Assembly (NCBI RefSeq): GCF_014297575.1
Contig: NZ_CP060412.1
Span: forward strand, 4,588,001 to 4,652,000
From: Dyella telluris
GTDB taxonomy: Bacteria > Pseudomonadota > Gammaproteobacteria > Xanthomonadales > Rhodanobacteraceae
Reading direction: 5' to 3'
DNA length: 64,000 nucleotides
The translations under genes were made by a program, and so were the position numbers. Shown one piece after another: positions 1 to 13,500 of the stretch; the first letter of the stretch is position 1; each line of letters opens with the position of its first letter. The notes beneath the pieces were generated by a model. That model saw nothing but the letters and a program-made list of their open reading frames with translations. It had not been told where the DNA came from and ran no database searches.

Positions 1-1500
1 GCCGCGATCGTTATCGCCAGGTGCAAAGTGGATCGTGCCGGTCACATGGCCGCTGGCGTCCGGCGGGTTCTGCGTGAACGTTGCAAAGCGCGGCAGGCCG
101 TCGATGGTCAGCGCGATGGGGTTGCCATCGACATCGCTGATGTCCACCGGAATATCCAGGGTCGCCCCCTTGTCGACGAAGGCATTGGTGATCGGAGCGA
201 CGACGGGCGCCCGGTTCGTGTCCGCCACGACGATCGGAATGATGACCTGCGTGCTGGCGGGTACACCCGTGCCGTCACCGTCATCGGTGGCGATGACGGT
301 GACGTGGTACGTGCCGGCCTGCACGTAGGTCGGCGTCCAGATGATCTCCAGCGTTTCCGGATCGAACACGGCGCCGTCCGGCAAGCCCAGCACCTGATAC
401 GTGACGCTGGGTGCGGCGGCGCTGCCCTGGTTGGTTGCCGCGCCAGCGGGATCGAGGCGTACGCTGGGTGCGAAGTTGGGATTGTCGGGATCGAAGGCAA
501 ACACGCTGATGCGCAGCGGCTGGCCTTCCATCGTGCTCCACTGGTTGCCGAGATTGGCATCGAAGTGCGGCGCGCCATTGGCGTTCAATACGTTGAGACG
601 CACGATCTGCTGCGTGCTCATCACGGACTGTTTGCCGCCCGGCAACGTGTAGGTTGCGGTCAGCGTGATGGGTAGTTCATAGAGGCCGTGCTGATCGAAG
701 CCGGGCGTCCAGCTGATCCAGCCGGTTTCGCTGTTGAGCTGCATGCCAGGAGGTAGCAGGGTAGTGGAATAAGCCAGCGTTACCGAGGTGCCGTCCGCTT
801 GCTGCGATCCGCCAGGCACGCTTCCGCCGAGCTGGAAGCCAAAGGCATCGCCTTCGCGCAGTGTCTGCTCCGGCGTCGGCGTCAGTACTGGCGCCGCACA
901 CACTTGCCGCACCACCAGATCGAAGCGTTCGCTGACCACGGTCTTGCCGTCGCTCACCGTTATGGTGACGTCACGGTAGATGCCTGCCTGGTCATAGCCC
1001 GGTGCCCAGTTGAGCACGCCGGTGCGCGCATCGAAGGATGCGCCGGCAGGCAGATTGGACATCGTCACGGTAAGCAGGTCGCCGTCGGCGTCCACCGCGC
1101 GCAGCGGCAGCGACAGCGACTCGCCCTCGCCCAGAGTGATGGTGCCCGGGCTCGCCACCGTTGGCGCGTGATTGCCGTTGGCGACGCTGATGTGCAGGGT
1201 ATGAAGCATCGATCCGCCCCGGCCATCCTGAATGCGAACGACCACAACGGTGTCCGCCATGGCGTCGCTGCCAGGCGTCCAGTTCAGCGTCGCTACGGCG
1301 TGGTAGCGGCCAAACGGGTCAAGCGTGTAAGTGTCGGGCGGAGTGATGCTGAGGCCGGCCGGGCCCTGCACGATCTGCCAATAGAACACGGTGCCATCAA
1401 CATCGGTCGCATCCAGCTGGCCTGACCACGATTGGCCGACGGTGGCGGCGTTCGGGAACGTGTCAGGCACATTGACATCGCGATCGACGACGGTGAAGTC
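1..1500 (-). repeat. Cadherin/He_PIG-like Ig repeats, continuing off the window
   Basis: Four or more units carry an N-APxV start, a DxDGDxL calcium-type acidic turn, LPxGAxFDxxTGxLxWxP, and a GxYxVTVxxxDG end. This is the pattern of putative Ig (He_PIG) and cadherin-like domains in large bacterial adhesins. The last unit is cut by the window edge, so the total number is unknown. Confidence 0.75.
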
Positions 1501-4500
1501 AGGGATGAGGTTTGCCTGCGGCGCGGCATAGACGCCGTGGCCCAGGTCCGCCTTGGCCAGATCGGCCAGGCCACCTGAGCCGCCGCCCGCCGGAAGAATG
1601 GTGACGGTCTGGTCGGCGATGGTGGCGCCCACCACGAGCTTGCCACCCATGGATTGCAGCACGGATGTGAGATCGATGATCCACAGACCGGCCTGGTTTC
1701 CGCTGCCCTGAAGCGCAGCCGCAATGGCGCCGCCAAAGTACTGGCCCGGATCGAGCACGAGCATCAGCGGGCCATTGAGATCGTCGGAACCCACGTTGGT
1801 GATGCTTACGTCGTAGCTGATTGCACCGGTGGTGTGATCGGCGCGCGTGTTGCTGAAGGTGATCTTCAGCTGACTGCTCATGTTGAGCAGCGCAGTGAAG
1901 CTGGTGACAGCGTCCTGGCCCATGCGCAATTGCGTGGCGCTGCGCAGGTTGCCGCTGATCACCAACTGGTAATACGCCGCACCCAGCCCACTTACGTCCA
2001 GGTAGGCCGTGTGCGTGGCGGCATCCCAGCGCACGCTCCTGGGCGTGAAGCCAGTGGCCCCGCCCAACAGTTTGTAGTTGTTCGGGTTGAGTACGCTCGA
2101 CGGATCGCTCAGGGCCGCGGCAGCATTGACTCCCAGCCACATGTCCTGGTCGAACTGCACGGCGATCTCGCCCAGCGGCAGCGGCACCAGTGCACCATCG
2201 GGCACGCTGGTTGCCAGCACCTTCGGCGCACGCGCCGGTGACAACTCGTCCACATGCTGGCTGCCGGCCACAAGGATGCGACCGTCGCTGGTGGCGAGGA
2301 TGGCTTCGCCTTGCGTGCCGCCTCCTGCCACCTGCAACACGCGGCGCGAGGCCAGTTCGATCATCCACACCGAGGAGCTGTGCGACACCGTGGTGTTGCC
2401 GGCAACGTGCACCTGCTGATTGAGGCCGCCGGATGCCACGAGCAAGCCATCGAGCGGCGTACCCGCTGCACCGAAGGCGATGCTGTTGACCACGCCCTTG
2501 ATGCGGTATTCGAGTTCTGCACGACCCACCGTGATGCCGCTCATCGGGAAGCTGATGATGTCGGTGGTGCCGTTGGGGTCGGCGGCGGTGATGTTGCTGC
2601 CGGTCCAGCGGATGCCCCACAGGCGGCCGTCGGGACCGAAGGCGAGGTCGCCAACGCGCGTGTTGCTGAAGTGCGTCCAGGCCTTGTTGGGGTTGGTTTC
2701 GTTCGGATGGAAAATCTCGACACCGTCGCCGTCGGAGACATAGATGTCGCCGGTGCCGGGCTGGATGGCGAGCGCGTGCGTCAGCGGTTGCTGGCCCGGG
2801 CCCTGCATGCGGCGCAGCACGGTGCCGCTGTCGATGTCGACCTGCATCAATTCGTTGCCGGTCATCACCCACAGCTGGCCGTACGCATCGACAGCCATGT
2901 CGAGCACGGGCTGGTCGAGTGTGAACAGCGGCGTGGTGCTGTGGCCGCCGTCCTTGCCGTAGCGATACACCTCGTTGCGCGATGCGCCCGCGCTCACCAG
3001 TACGCTGCCGTCGGCCAGTTGCACCATGGCCATGGCGCCGATGTCGGCGTTGCCCGTGGCAAATCCGTCGGCGAAGCCGCGCGCGGCGAACGGCGCGAGC
3101 ACGTTCTGCAGGTCGCCCGCGCCGACGCTGGATACCGCACCCGGCAGCATCTGCGTGGCTTGCTGGAACAGATCGTTGCTGTCGTACGAACGGTCCTCGG
3201 GTGCCTGTGGCACTTCGGCCGTGGTGTCGACGCCCGGCGTCACGCCCAGACCATCGAGCACCTGCTGCCGTCCGCCGTCGTCGGGCAGCACGGCATTGGC
3301 AATCACCGCGGCTTCGCGGTTGCCGGCGTTGTCGGTGGCTGCAGCGAGGAACTCGTAGGTGTGGCCGGCTTCGCCGGTGAACACCGCCTCGTTGGTGGAG
3401 GGATCCACCTGACGCTGCCAGATCTTGAAGTCGCCGCCGTCGGTGGCGACATAAACCGTGACGAAGCGGATACCGCTTGCATCGTCCTGGGCATTCCACT
3501 TCACATCGAACGTCGGCGCGCCCTGGGCGTTGTTGCCCAGCGAGGTGACGGTGAGCGTGGTGGTCGGCGCCTTCGCGTCCAGCGTCACCTTGACCGTTTC
3601 GCTGTCGATCGGCGGCGTCTGGTCGAAGAAGATGCGTGCCTGCGCACTGATGGACGCGCCCGATGCTGCACCTGCGGCAGCGGCCACGGTGAAGCTGACG
3701 AAGCCGCCTTGCGGTGTGTTCTGCCCGGTCACCGGCGCAAGCAGGGCGCGTGTGACGTCCTGCATCACTTCGCCGGTGGCCGGATCGATCGCCTGGATCA
3801 GCCAGATGGCCGTGCGCGTTTCCACGTCGATACCCGCGCTCACGCGCAGGATGTAACCCTTGCTGCCCGTGAAGTCGAAATCGCCTTGGAAGCTGGCGCG
3901 ATCGGCCGGCACATGGATGTTGATGTCGCCGATCTTGAGATCGCCCAGACGCAGCGAGCGCGGATCGAGGTTGCTATCCAGTTGCGACACGATGCGGATC
4001 TGGCCCACGCCCTGGCCGGTCGGGTTGCTGAAGGCGAATGTGTAGGGCAGGGGTGTGGCGGCCGGCACGTAGACACTGCCATCAGCGGCAGCGCTGGTGC
4101 CTTGCGGCCCCTGCACGCTGATGGCGGCGTTTTCCACGCCAGCCTGCTGCGCGACCAGTTGCAGATACTGCGTGAGGTTCAGGGCCTTGCCCGGCAGCGG
4201 GTTGAACTTGTCGTCCAGCAGACCCTGCGCACGCAGGTATTCCAGTTCCGACTGACTGCCGACGAAAATCTGGAAGTTCTCGAACTGCAGCGTGCGGCCC
4301 ACATGCTGGTCGTAGTCGGCAGGATTGGCCAGCGCAGGCACCGGCACTTCCACGTAGTCGCCCTGATCGTCCTGGCGCGTCTCGTAGTGGTCGATGGCAC
4401 CGGTGGCAGCCTTCGGATCGCCCGCATAGGTGGCGGTGTCGCCGTACCACTGCTGCACCTTGGCGAAGAAGCTGAGGATGTCCGCCTGCGTGCGATAGCT

Positions 4501-7500
4501 GTCGCCCGCTTTGGACATCAGGATGCCTGCGGCGAGTGTCGCGTTGAGGCTCACCACTTGCGGATTGGTGCTGATCGGCGGCGCCTGGTCGGCCGGCAGC
4601 AGCAGGCTCGCACTTTCCAGTGCAGCCAGCCAGCCGTTCACCCACTGCGAGGCATCGGCGGCGAGTGCAATGAGGTTGCTCGGCGCGCTGGCATCGGCCA
4701 GCACGGCGTCGCGCAGGCGTAGCGCATAGGCAGTCTGCTCGGCGACGAATTCATCGCGCGTCAGTGCCGTGGCCGCGGCCACCACGTTCATCTGGAACGA
4801 TTCGGACAACGACTCCAGCTTGGTGAGGATGTCGTCCGGCTCGGTGGAGCGGAAGCGCGCGGCCAGGCCTTGCTGAATCTTGTCCAGGTCGGACACGCCA
4901 TTGGCCAGCAGGCCCTCGGCCTGCCAATCCGGATGGACCATGTACAGCGCGTCACGCAGACCTTCGAAGTCGCGGTTGATCCACGCGGTCAGGCCGGGAT
5001 ACGTCTGCAGACGGAACGTCATGCCCACGAAGCCGTGCGCTGCCACGTCGAACGCGTAGCCCGGCGCCAGGTTGTAGCCATTGGTGTTGAGCGTGCCGTC
5101 CAGCGATGCCCACGGAATATCCGTGCGCGACAGCGACGCGTCGGTCTGGCCGTACGCCTGGTTATTCGCCGGCGAACCGGTGATGTCGCCGAACGGCGAA
5201 CCGCCGACGTTGCTGCCGAACAGGGCGTAGGGCAGGTTGAGGCCGTCGAGGAGGTACTGGTTGTAGCCCATCTCTACGGCGCCGATGTCGAAGCGCACAT
5301 ACGGCGTGTCGACATTGGTAAGGCTTTGCAGCGAGACGCTGTACGTGGCCGAATCGCCCGGCTCCAGATTGCGCGGGCCGCCGATGCCGATGGTCACGTC
5401 ATCTTCGATGCCGCGTTCGACCAGATAGCGATCCGCTTCGGTCACGCTCTGGCCGTTGGGATTGATGACGGTGATGTCGTACAGGCCCAGCGGGAAATTG
5501 CGCGTGTCGAAAATGGCGCGAATATGCGTGGCGTCCAGCACCTGCCAGCGATCCGGTTCCGCCTCGAACACGCCAGGACGACTCAGCTTGACCAGCGCGC
5601 CGGCCTGGAAGGCCGAACCGTAGATGTCAATCGTGACCCAGCGATGATCGTCGTCGCTCACGCCACCGTTGTCCGGCGTGACCTGCGTGATCGACAGCGG
5701 CAACAGGTCGGCGCGAATCGTGGCCGGCACGTTCTTGCCGCTGCGCGAACGCACGAGGATGTAGTAATCGCCTGCCTGCGTGCTGGGGATCACTACCTGT
5801 TGGTCGGCAGACGACGCATCGCTGTACGAAGCGTCATAGGCATACGTGGTCGGGATGTCACCGTAGCGGATGTACAGCTCGTTGTCGCCGCTGGCGGCGA
5901 GTGCATCGAGCATCACGCGCAGCGTCTGGCCAGCCGCAACGCTTATCTTGTACAGCTGCACGTCGCCACTGGAGAGCGTGGTCTGCAACGGACTCGCCAT
6001 GGCAAGCGTGGGCACCTGCGTCTGGATGGTGGCGGCCGACGCGGTGAGGTTGTTCGCCTCGCCCGGCGCCATCACCAAGCCGGTGGGTCCGTAGCTGATG
6101 GTGCCTTCGAACACTTCGTTGTAAAGGTCCGGACGCACGATGATGCGCCAGTTGCCGTCCTTCAGTGGCGGCAGGTTGGCGGTGAGCGTACCGTTATAGC
6201 TCGCGCCACCGGCAATGTCGCCGTTGTGCGTGACCTTGCCGAGCAGAATGTCGTCCACGCCCCAGACGTTGTCCATCGACAGGTAGATGGCGTCGGTCCA
6301 CTGGCCATAGGCGGGGTTGGTGGAGTCGTTGACAACGGAGTACGTCACCGTGACCGACTGGCCGACCGTGGCCTGCGGCGGCACCGTGACGTCGGTGACC
6401 TTCAGGTCGGCCGGCGGCGGCGTCTGCACCAGCATGGGCTGCGTCGATGCCAGCGAATTGTTCTGGTCGTTGCCGAACTCCATCACTTTGCCATAGGCGC
6501 CCGTGCCGAACGCGCGCGCCGGATCGGTGATGACGAAGACGTAGTACGGGCCATCGAGATCGCGCGGCGCGGTAACCGTAAAGCTGCCGTCGTAGCTGCC
6601 GTCCGCGGCGAGGCCGCCGCTGTGTGCGACGTAGCCCAGGTAGCGATCCTGGTTGACGTCGAGGAAACGATCGCGCGAGAGATAGATCAGGTCGTTCCAC
6701 TGACCCTGGTCGCTCGGCGTGCCGCCACCGGCGTTGGTGACGCTGTAGCCGACGGTGAAGCTCTGTCCGGCGAGCACCGAATCGGGTGCATTCACCTGGC
6801 TCACCTGCAGATCCGGCGGCGTCGCCAGGGTAATCGGCAGGGCGATCGAGGCAACGTTGTTGCCTTCGTTCTGGAACTCGAGCACGGCGCCGGGGCCGTC
6901 GCCCGTGACCACGTCCAGGCCGTCGCGGATGGAGCTGGGTTCGCTGTACTGCCAATCCTTGACGGTGGAAGTATCGGCCTTGACGATGATGTTGTAGTTG
7001 CCGCTGATGGATTGCGGCAGATGGAACGTCGCCGTCATGGTGTACGACTCGCCCGGCTGCAGGAAGTGCGGCTTGCCGTTGGCATCCACCAGCGATACCG
7101 ACGCCACGCGACCGGGGTTGTTGTACAGCGAGCCTTCGATCAGCGGATCGTCCGTCACGTCGAGCGAGCTATCGTTGGACAGGTACACGCCGTCGTTCCA
7201 CGACGACACGCGCGTGGCTCGATCGCCACGATTGGTCACCGTCCACGTCACCGTGATCAGGTCGCCCGACTTGGGCGCCGGATTGGAGACTGACACGCTG
7301 TCGATCTGCAGGTCCGCTTCGCGATAGGTGATGTCCAGCGGGCCGCCACCCACGTTATTGGTATTGAGCGTGCCTTCGTAGACGGACGTGCCATAGAAAC
7401 CGAGCGCGGAGTCGTTGAAGCCGCCGCTGTTGATCTCGTCGGCGGCCGCGGCCGGGCGCTGGTCGCTGCGCGTGGCGTCGGTGATCACGTAGATGTAGTA

Positions 7501-10500
7501 CCGCCCATTGGTGCCTGGCGGCAGCTGGACGTTGGCCGTGGTGCTGTAGCTTGCGCCGGCAGCCAGGCCATTGGTGTTCTGATGCTCGAAGCGGCCCAGC
7601 AAGGTGGCGCGACTGGCGATGAAGGTGGGGTCGGTGCTGATGAACACCGAATCCAGCCAGCTGGTGGTGGACGGCCATACGGCCGAACCATTGTTCACCA
7701 CGGTCCAGGTAATGGGCGTAAGTTCGCCCGAATAGTTCTGCGGCTGCGTCACCACCGAACTGACCTGCAGGTCAGCAGGGTGTGCGACGACGGCGGACGC
7801 ACTGCTGCCGACGTTGTTGGCCTCGTTGACCTCGTTCACCTGGTTGTTGGCGTCGCTCTTGACGATGAGGTACATGCCGGCGACGGACGGCGCCAGCGTC
7901 ACCGTCTGGTTCACCGTGTACTTCTCGCCGTTGTTGAGCGTGTGGTTCTGCGTGTAGCTGCCGATGGTCCAGATGTGCGTGGCCTTGCTCAGGTCCGCGT
8001 TGTCGGCCACGTACACCGTGTCGGTCCACGTGCCGGTGAACAGGTCACCCTGGTTCTGCACCGTATAGCTGAAGCTGACCGGGCCGCCTGCATCCACTGT
8101 CACCGGCGCGTTCACCTGCGTCACCGCCAGATCCGGCGGCGTGATGCCGAGGATGGCGATGGGGCGGCCCTGGTAGTTGTTGTTGTCGAACTGGTTCGTA
8201 TCGCCACCGGCATTGGAGGCGAGCGTGTCCTCGAGAATGGTGCCGTAGGTGTTGGTCCAGACGGTGATGTAGTACTGGCCGCTGAGCATGCTGTCCGGAA
8301 TGGTGACGTGCGTTTCGCCGAGATAGCTGTCGCCCACGTCGAGGTTGCCGGTGTGCACCACGGTGCCCAGTAGCACGTCGCCCTTGTTGGTGCCGGGGCG
8401 CTTGGGATCCTTGGCAAGCCACACGCTGTCGGTCCAGCTGTTGACGTCGGCAGTGGCGCCGCGCGTGGTGGCGCTGCCAAGGTTGGTCACCTGATAGCGC
8501 ACGTCGATGCTGCTGCCGTGCACAGCCTGGTCGGGCGCGGTCACGTTGCTGGTGACCAGGTCGGCGAACGGCACCGAGTCCACATAGAAGTGGACGGCCT
8601 TGGTGTTGTTGGTGTCGTTGGGGTATTCGTCGACGGCGTTGTCCGCATCGGCGACCACGATCAGGTAGGCGTTGCCGCGGAACTGGATCGGGATGTTGAT
8701 CGTGCCGGTGATGTTGGAGTAGCTCTCCGTGGGCGCCAGCGCGCTGCCGTTGTCGAAGATGCCGAGCAACTGGTCATCGCCGCTCAGCGTGCCGTCCAGC
8801 GACAAATACACCTTGTCGCGCCAGTGGCCGCTGGCCGGCACCGAGCCCATATTGGTCACGGTGTACTGGATGCCCACGCTGGTGCCGGCCGTGACGTGGT
8901 CGGGCACGGTCACTGCGCCCACCTGGAGGTCCGGGCGACTCTGCAGGCTGATCTGCGTGGCGTCGCTGGCGATCAGGATATTGTTGCTGCCCGCTGCGCC
9001 GAACTCGTATACCTGTGCTGCGCCGGCGCTGCCGAGGTTGGCGTTGGTGATTACTTCCAGGCGATACAGGCCCTCGATCTTCGAGGGCAGGCGGAGCTGC
9101 TCCGTGCGGGTGTAGCTGATGCCAGGCGGCAGCGTGCGGTCATAGGTGAAGCTGCCCAGCACGATCGCATCGCCCGTGCCGCTCACCGGCACCAGCTTGA
9201 CCGTGTCGACCCACGGGCCGACCGCATCGGCCTGGCCCTGATTGCTCACCGTCCATGCCACGTCGACCACGCTGCCTTCGACGGCGGCGGCCGGCATGCT
9301 AACCGATTGCACCACCAGGTCGGGCGACTTCGCGAGCGTCACGGGAATGGACGCGCTGTGGCCGGTGTCGTCGTTGCCGTAGAGGAATTCGAACGGGCCG
9401 CCCGTGCGCACGTTGACGTAGTAGTTGCCCTGGATGCCGTTGGGCAAGGTCACGTCGATGCTGCGCGTATAGGTGTCGCCCACCGCCAGCTGCCCGATGT
9501 GGTTGGCCGAGCCGAACTGCGCGATGACGCCGCTGCCGTCCGGGTTGGCGCTCAGCCACACCTGGTCGGACCACTCCGAAGTGTCGGTGATGCCGATGCC
9601 GTTGTTGGCGACCGTCCAGCTGATGTGCAAGGGCTGGCCGCTTACAGCGGCGCCCTGAGTGGAGACGGATTGAACCTGCAGATCGGCGTACGGCTTGGGC
9701 ATCACATCGATGCTGTGATCCAGCTCGACGGTGTCGTTGGCCGTGCTGCCGTTCTGGAATACCTGCTTGGCGGCATCGCTCACCACGAACAGCTTGTATC
9801 GGCCGGTGGTACCCGGCGGCAGCATCACGCTCAGTTGGCCGTTGTAGCTCGCACCGGCGCCGAGCGCGCCGTTGTGCAGCACGTCGCCAAGCACGCGGTC
9901 GTCGCTGTTGCCGATGATGTCATCGGTGGAAAGGATCACGCGATCCGTCCACTGCGATGTCGTGCCTGCGCCGGTGCCGTTATTGGTGACCGTCCAGCTC
10001 ACGTTGAGGGTGGCCGGGTCGGCGATCAGCGTGGCGGGCGCCTGCACGGCGCTCACCGCAAGATCGGCATAGGGCGACAGTTGCACCGCAAAGTCCTGCT
10101 GCGCGGTGTTGTTGGTGCGCGAGTGATCGTCGATCACGTGGGCGCCGTCGGTGACGACCACGAACTCGTAGTCGCCCTGGGCCGCCAGCGGAATCAATAC
10201 GTCGGCCGATGCCACATAGCTTCCTCCCGTAGCCAGCGGGCCGTTGTGCGTTATCTCCGCCACCTTCTGCAGCGTGCCGTTGTGCGACAGGAACAGCTGA
10301 TCGACCCAGCTGCCAGTGGCGACGCCACCGGTGTTGTTCACCGTCCACTGCACGTGCACGGTATTGCCCGACTGCACGAGCGTGGGGCCGGTGACCTGGC
10401 TCACCGAGAGATCCGGCTTGGCGACGATCACCGGGGCCGCGCTGCGCGTGTCGTTGTCGGTCTCGCCGTTGCGCTCATACACCGTGTCGTCGGCGTCGGT

Positions 10501-13500
10501 GCGCACCACCCACGTATACGTGCCCTCGGCAAAGCCGGCCGGCAGGGTGACATTGATCGTGCGGTTGATGCTGCCGCCGGCAATCAGGCCGTCGGTGAAG
10601 AACTGGCTCGCGACCTCGATCAGGTTGCCGTTGCCCGCGTCCAGATAGACGCGGTCGCGCCACGCGGATGTCACGTCCGCGTTGCCGGTGTTGTGGGCCA
10701 CGTAGCTGATGCTGACCGTGTCGCCCGGACGCACGGCCGTCGGTGCGTTGATGTCGGACACGCCGAGATTCGCCGAAGGTGCCAGCGTAATGTGCAGCGG
10801 CGCCGCGGTAGCACCCGCGTTGTTGGCGATGTGGCCGTTCTCGTAGACCGTGTTGTTGAGGTTGCTGACGACCAGGATGTAGTAATCGCCCACCAGGTCG
10901 CGCGGCAGTGTGAGCGTGGCGCTGGCGGTGTAGGAGTCGCCGTTGGCCAGGATGCCGGCGTGCGTCACCGAACCGGCGAGCACGATGTCATCGGCGGAAG
11001 GCACGCCAGTGCGCGACAGCACCACGCGATCGTTCCACAGCGCAAGGTTGGTCGGTGCGTTGCCGGTGTTGTTCACCGTCCAGGTGACAAGCACGTTCTC
11101 GCCGCTTTGCGCGGATTGCGGCGCGGTGACGGACACCACGCCAAGATCGGCATAAGCCGCCGCCACGTCGATGGCCTTGCCTGCGCTGGCGTTGTTGCCG
11201 CGCGTATCGGGCTCAAGCACTTCGCCATCGGCATCGCTGCGCACGGCGATGTAGTAACGACCGTCGGGCAGGGTGGGCAGGTTCACTGTGGCGGTCTGGC
11301 TGTAACTGCCATTGACAGCCAATGCGCCGGAGTGACGAACCATGCCGATCACGATGTCATCGCCGTTGCCGATGATGTTGTCGGTGCTGAGGATGATGTC
11401 GTCGTTCCAGGCGTCGCCGGTAGCCGCCTGGCCGTGATTGGCGACGGTCCACGTCACGGTCACCGGCTGGCCGCCGATACCGGTGGCGGGCACGGTGGTG
11501 CTGTCCACGCGCAAGTCGGCATACGGCACGGCCGCGGACACCGTGGTGGTGTTGGCGGTGTTGTTGGTTTCCGCGTCGTGCGTAAGGTTGGTTTCGAACA
11601 GCACGCCCATGCCGGCCGCGTTCTGGTCGGCGGCGACGGTAATGACCAGGTTGCCCGCGCCGGCCAAGCCGTCGGGCAGGCGGAACGTGATGGTGCGCGA
11701 GCGATGATCGCCCGCACCGATGGCGCCGTTCAGTGCACCGTTGGTGATGGCTGCCGGATCGTAGAGCAGCGTGGTGTCGACCAGCGTCTGGCCGTTGTCG
11801 GCACGCTTGACCGTGATGCGATCGCTGAAGGCGGCGCCCGTGGCGCTGGCACCGAGGTTCCAGTCTTCCCAGGTGATGGTGACGAGACCGCCGGCCTGCA
11901 CATTGCTGCTGGCCACCTGCAGGTTCTGCACGAGCAGGTCAGGGCCCACGGCGACGTCGATTTCCGCCGTGTTGTTGCTTTCGCCGGTGCCTTGGCTGTT
12001 TGCCTCGGGAATTTCGCCGAGGCTGTCGGCAATCACGCGTATGGCGAAGTTGCCCGAGGCGTCGATGCCCGTGGGCCAGGTGAAGCTCGCCGTGCGCTGG
12101 CGCGTGCCACCGGCGGCAAAGGCGCCGCTCTCGAGCAGGTCGCGCAGCGCAACCGTGGCGACCACCTTGCCAGTGGACAGGTTGCGGATTTCCAGCGTTT
12201 CGGTCCACGGCGTGTCGAGGTCGATGTTGCCCTCGTTGGCAACGGTCCAGCTGGCCTGCACGGTCTGGCCCGGCTGATACGAGCCGGCCGGTTGCAACGC
12301 GAAGTTGGAGACGACCAGATCGGCATAGGGCGACAGCGTCACCGTCGCGTTGATGCTTCCGCTGTTGTTGCTTTCGCCATTGCCGGCGGTATTGCTTTCC
12401 TTGATGACGTTGTCCGAATCGGTGAGCACCGTGATGGTGATGTCACCCGCGGCATAGGCACCATCCGGCAGACGGATCTGCACGTGACGCGTGCGCGAAT
12501 CGCCCACGGCGATGCTGCCATTGGCTGCGTCGGCAGCGTTGTAGGGCACGGTGACATCGGCCAGGATCACGCCGGTGGCACTGTTGCGGATGACGATGCG
12601 GTCGTTCCAGTTGCCGCTGGTGGGCAGCAGGCCCTGGTTGGCTACCGTCCACTGCACATCGACGGTCTGGCCCGTCTGCAGGGTGCCTGCGGGCGACACC
12701 GCCACGCCGCTGACGGTGAGGTCCGGCGAGGGATTCACCACCAGCGTGTCGAGCACCACCGTCGGCGGCTGCGGCACCTTGGTGACGTTGAAGGTGACGT
12801 TGGCCGGCGTGTTGCTGCTGGCGTAGGCATCGGGAAAGCCGAAGATCAGCGTGTAGCGACCGCCTACCAGCAGCGTGCCGAGGTCAAGCCCGGTGCCGTT
12901 GTACGTGTAGTCATACGACGAGCCGTTCCAGTTGGCGTTCACGCCACCCACGGACGTGTTGTAGATCATTCGTCCTGACGGATCGAGCACCATCCACAGC
13001 GGCGTGGTCGTGGCGCCATTCGGTTCGGGCGTGGACAGGGCGTCGATGTAGTAATGACTGCCTGCCTGCACGTCGAAGGTGAACACCTGCTCGGTGCGCA
13101 TCGAATCCAGTGCGGTGGTGACGGGCGTGCCTACCGTGACGGGCGTGGCCGCTCCCGGCGATATGACGCGGAAGCTGTACGGCGGCGCCGTGGTGCCGTT
13201 GGTGTAGACGGTGAGTCGATAGTCGCCGGCCGCGAGAAATACCGCACCGTCATAGGTGTAATTGCCGGTGTTCATGGCCCGGTCGAACACCGTGCCGTTG
13301 CTGCCTACCAGGCGCCAGCTCGCGCCATTGGCGGCCCCCAGATTGTCGAACGCATACATGCCGTCACTGTCGACGTGCAGCCAGTAGTTCACTGGGATCA
13401 GCGACGTCGGAAGCGCGCCGTTCACCGTGCTGTTGATCGGCAACGCGGCGGGGTTGGTGTCCACCGCGAAATTGCAGGTGACCACATTGGTCGGCACGTA

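Noticed and set aside
1499..3499. A 666-codon minus-strand open frame
   Set aside because: It is an alternative frame over the real one. The product is low-complexity R/Q/H-rich, while the other frame reads clean propeller and Ig domains.
8518..12978. A 1486-codon plus-strand open frame, and similar long ones at 2254-4722, 4870-7293 and 16750-20220
   Set aside because: They are antisense to the giant minus-strand gene. Their translations are R/G/A/H-rich without domains, and their codon-position pattern mirrors the real gene.
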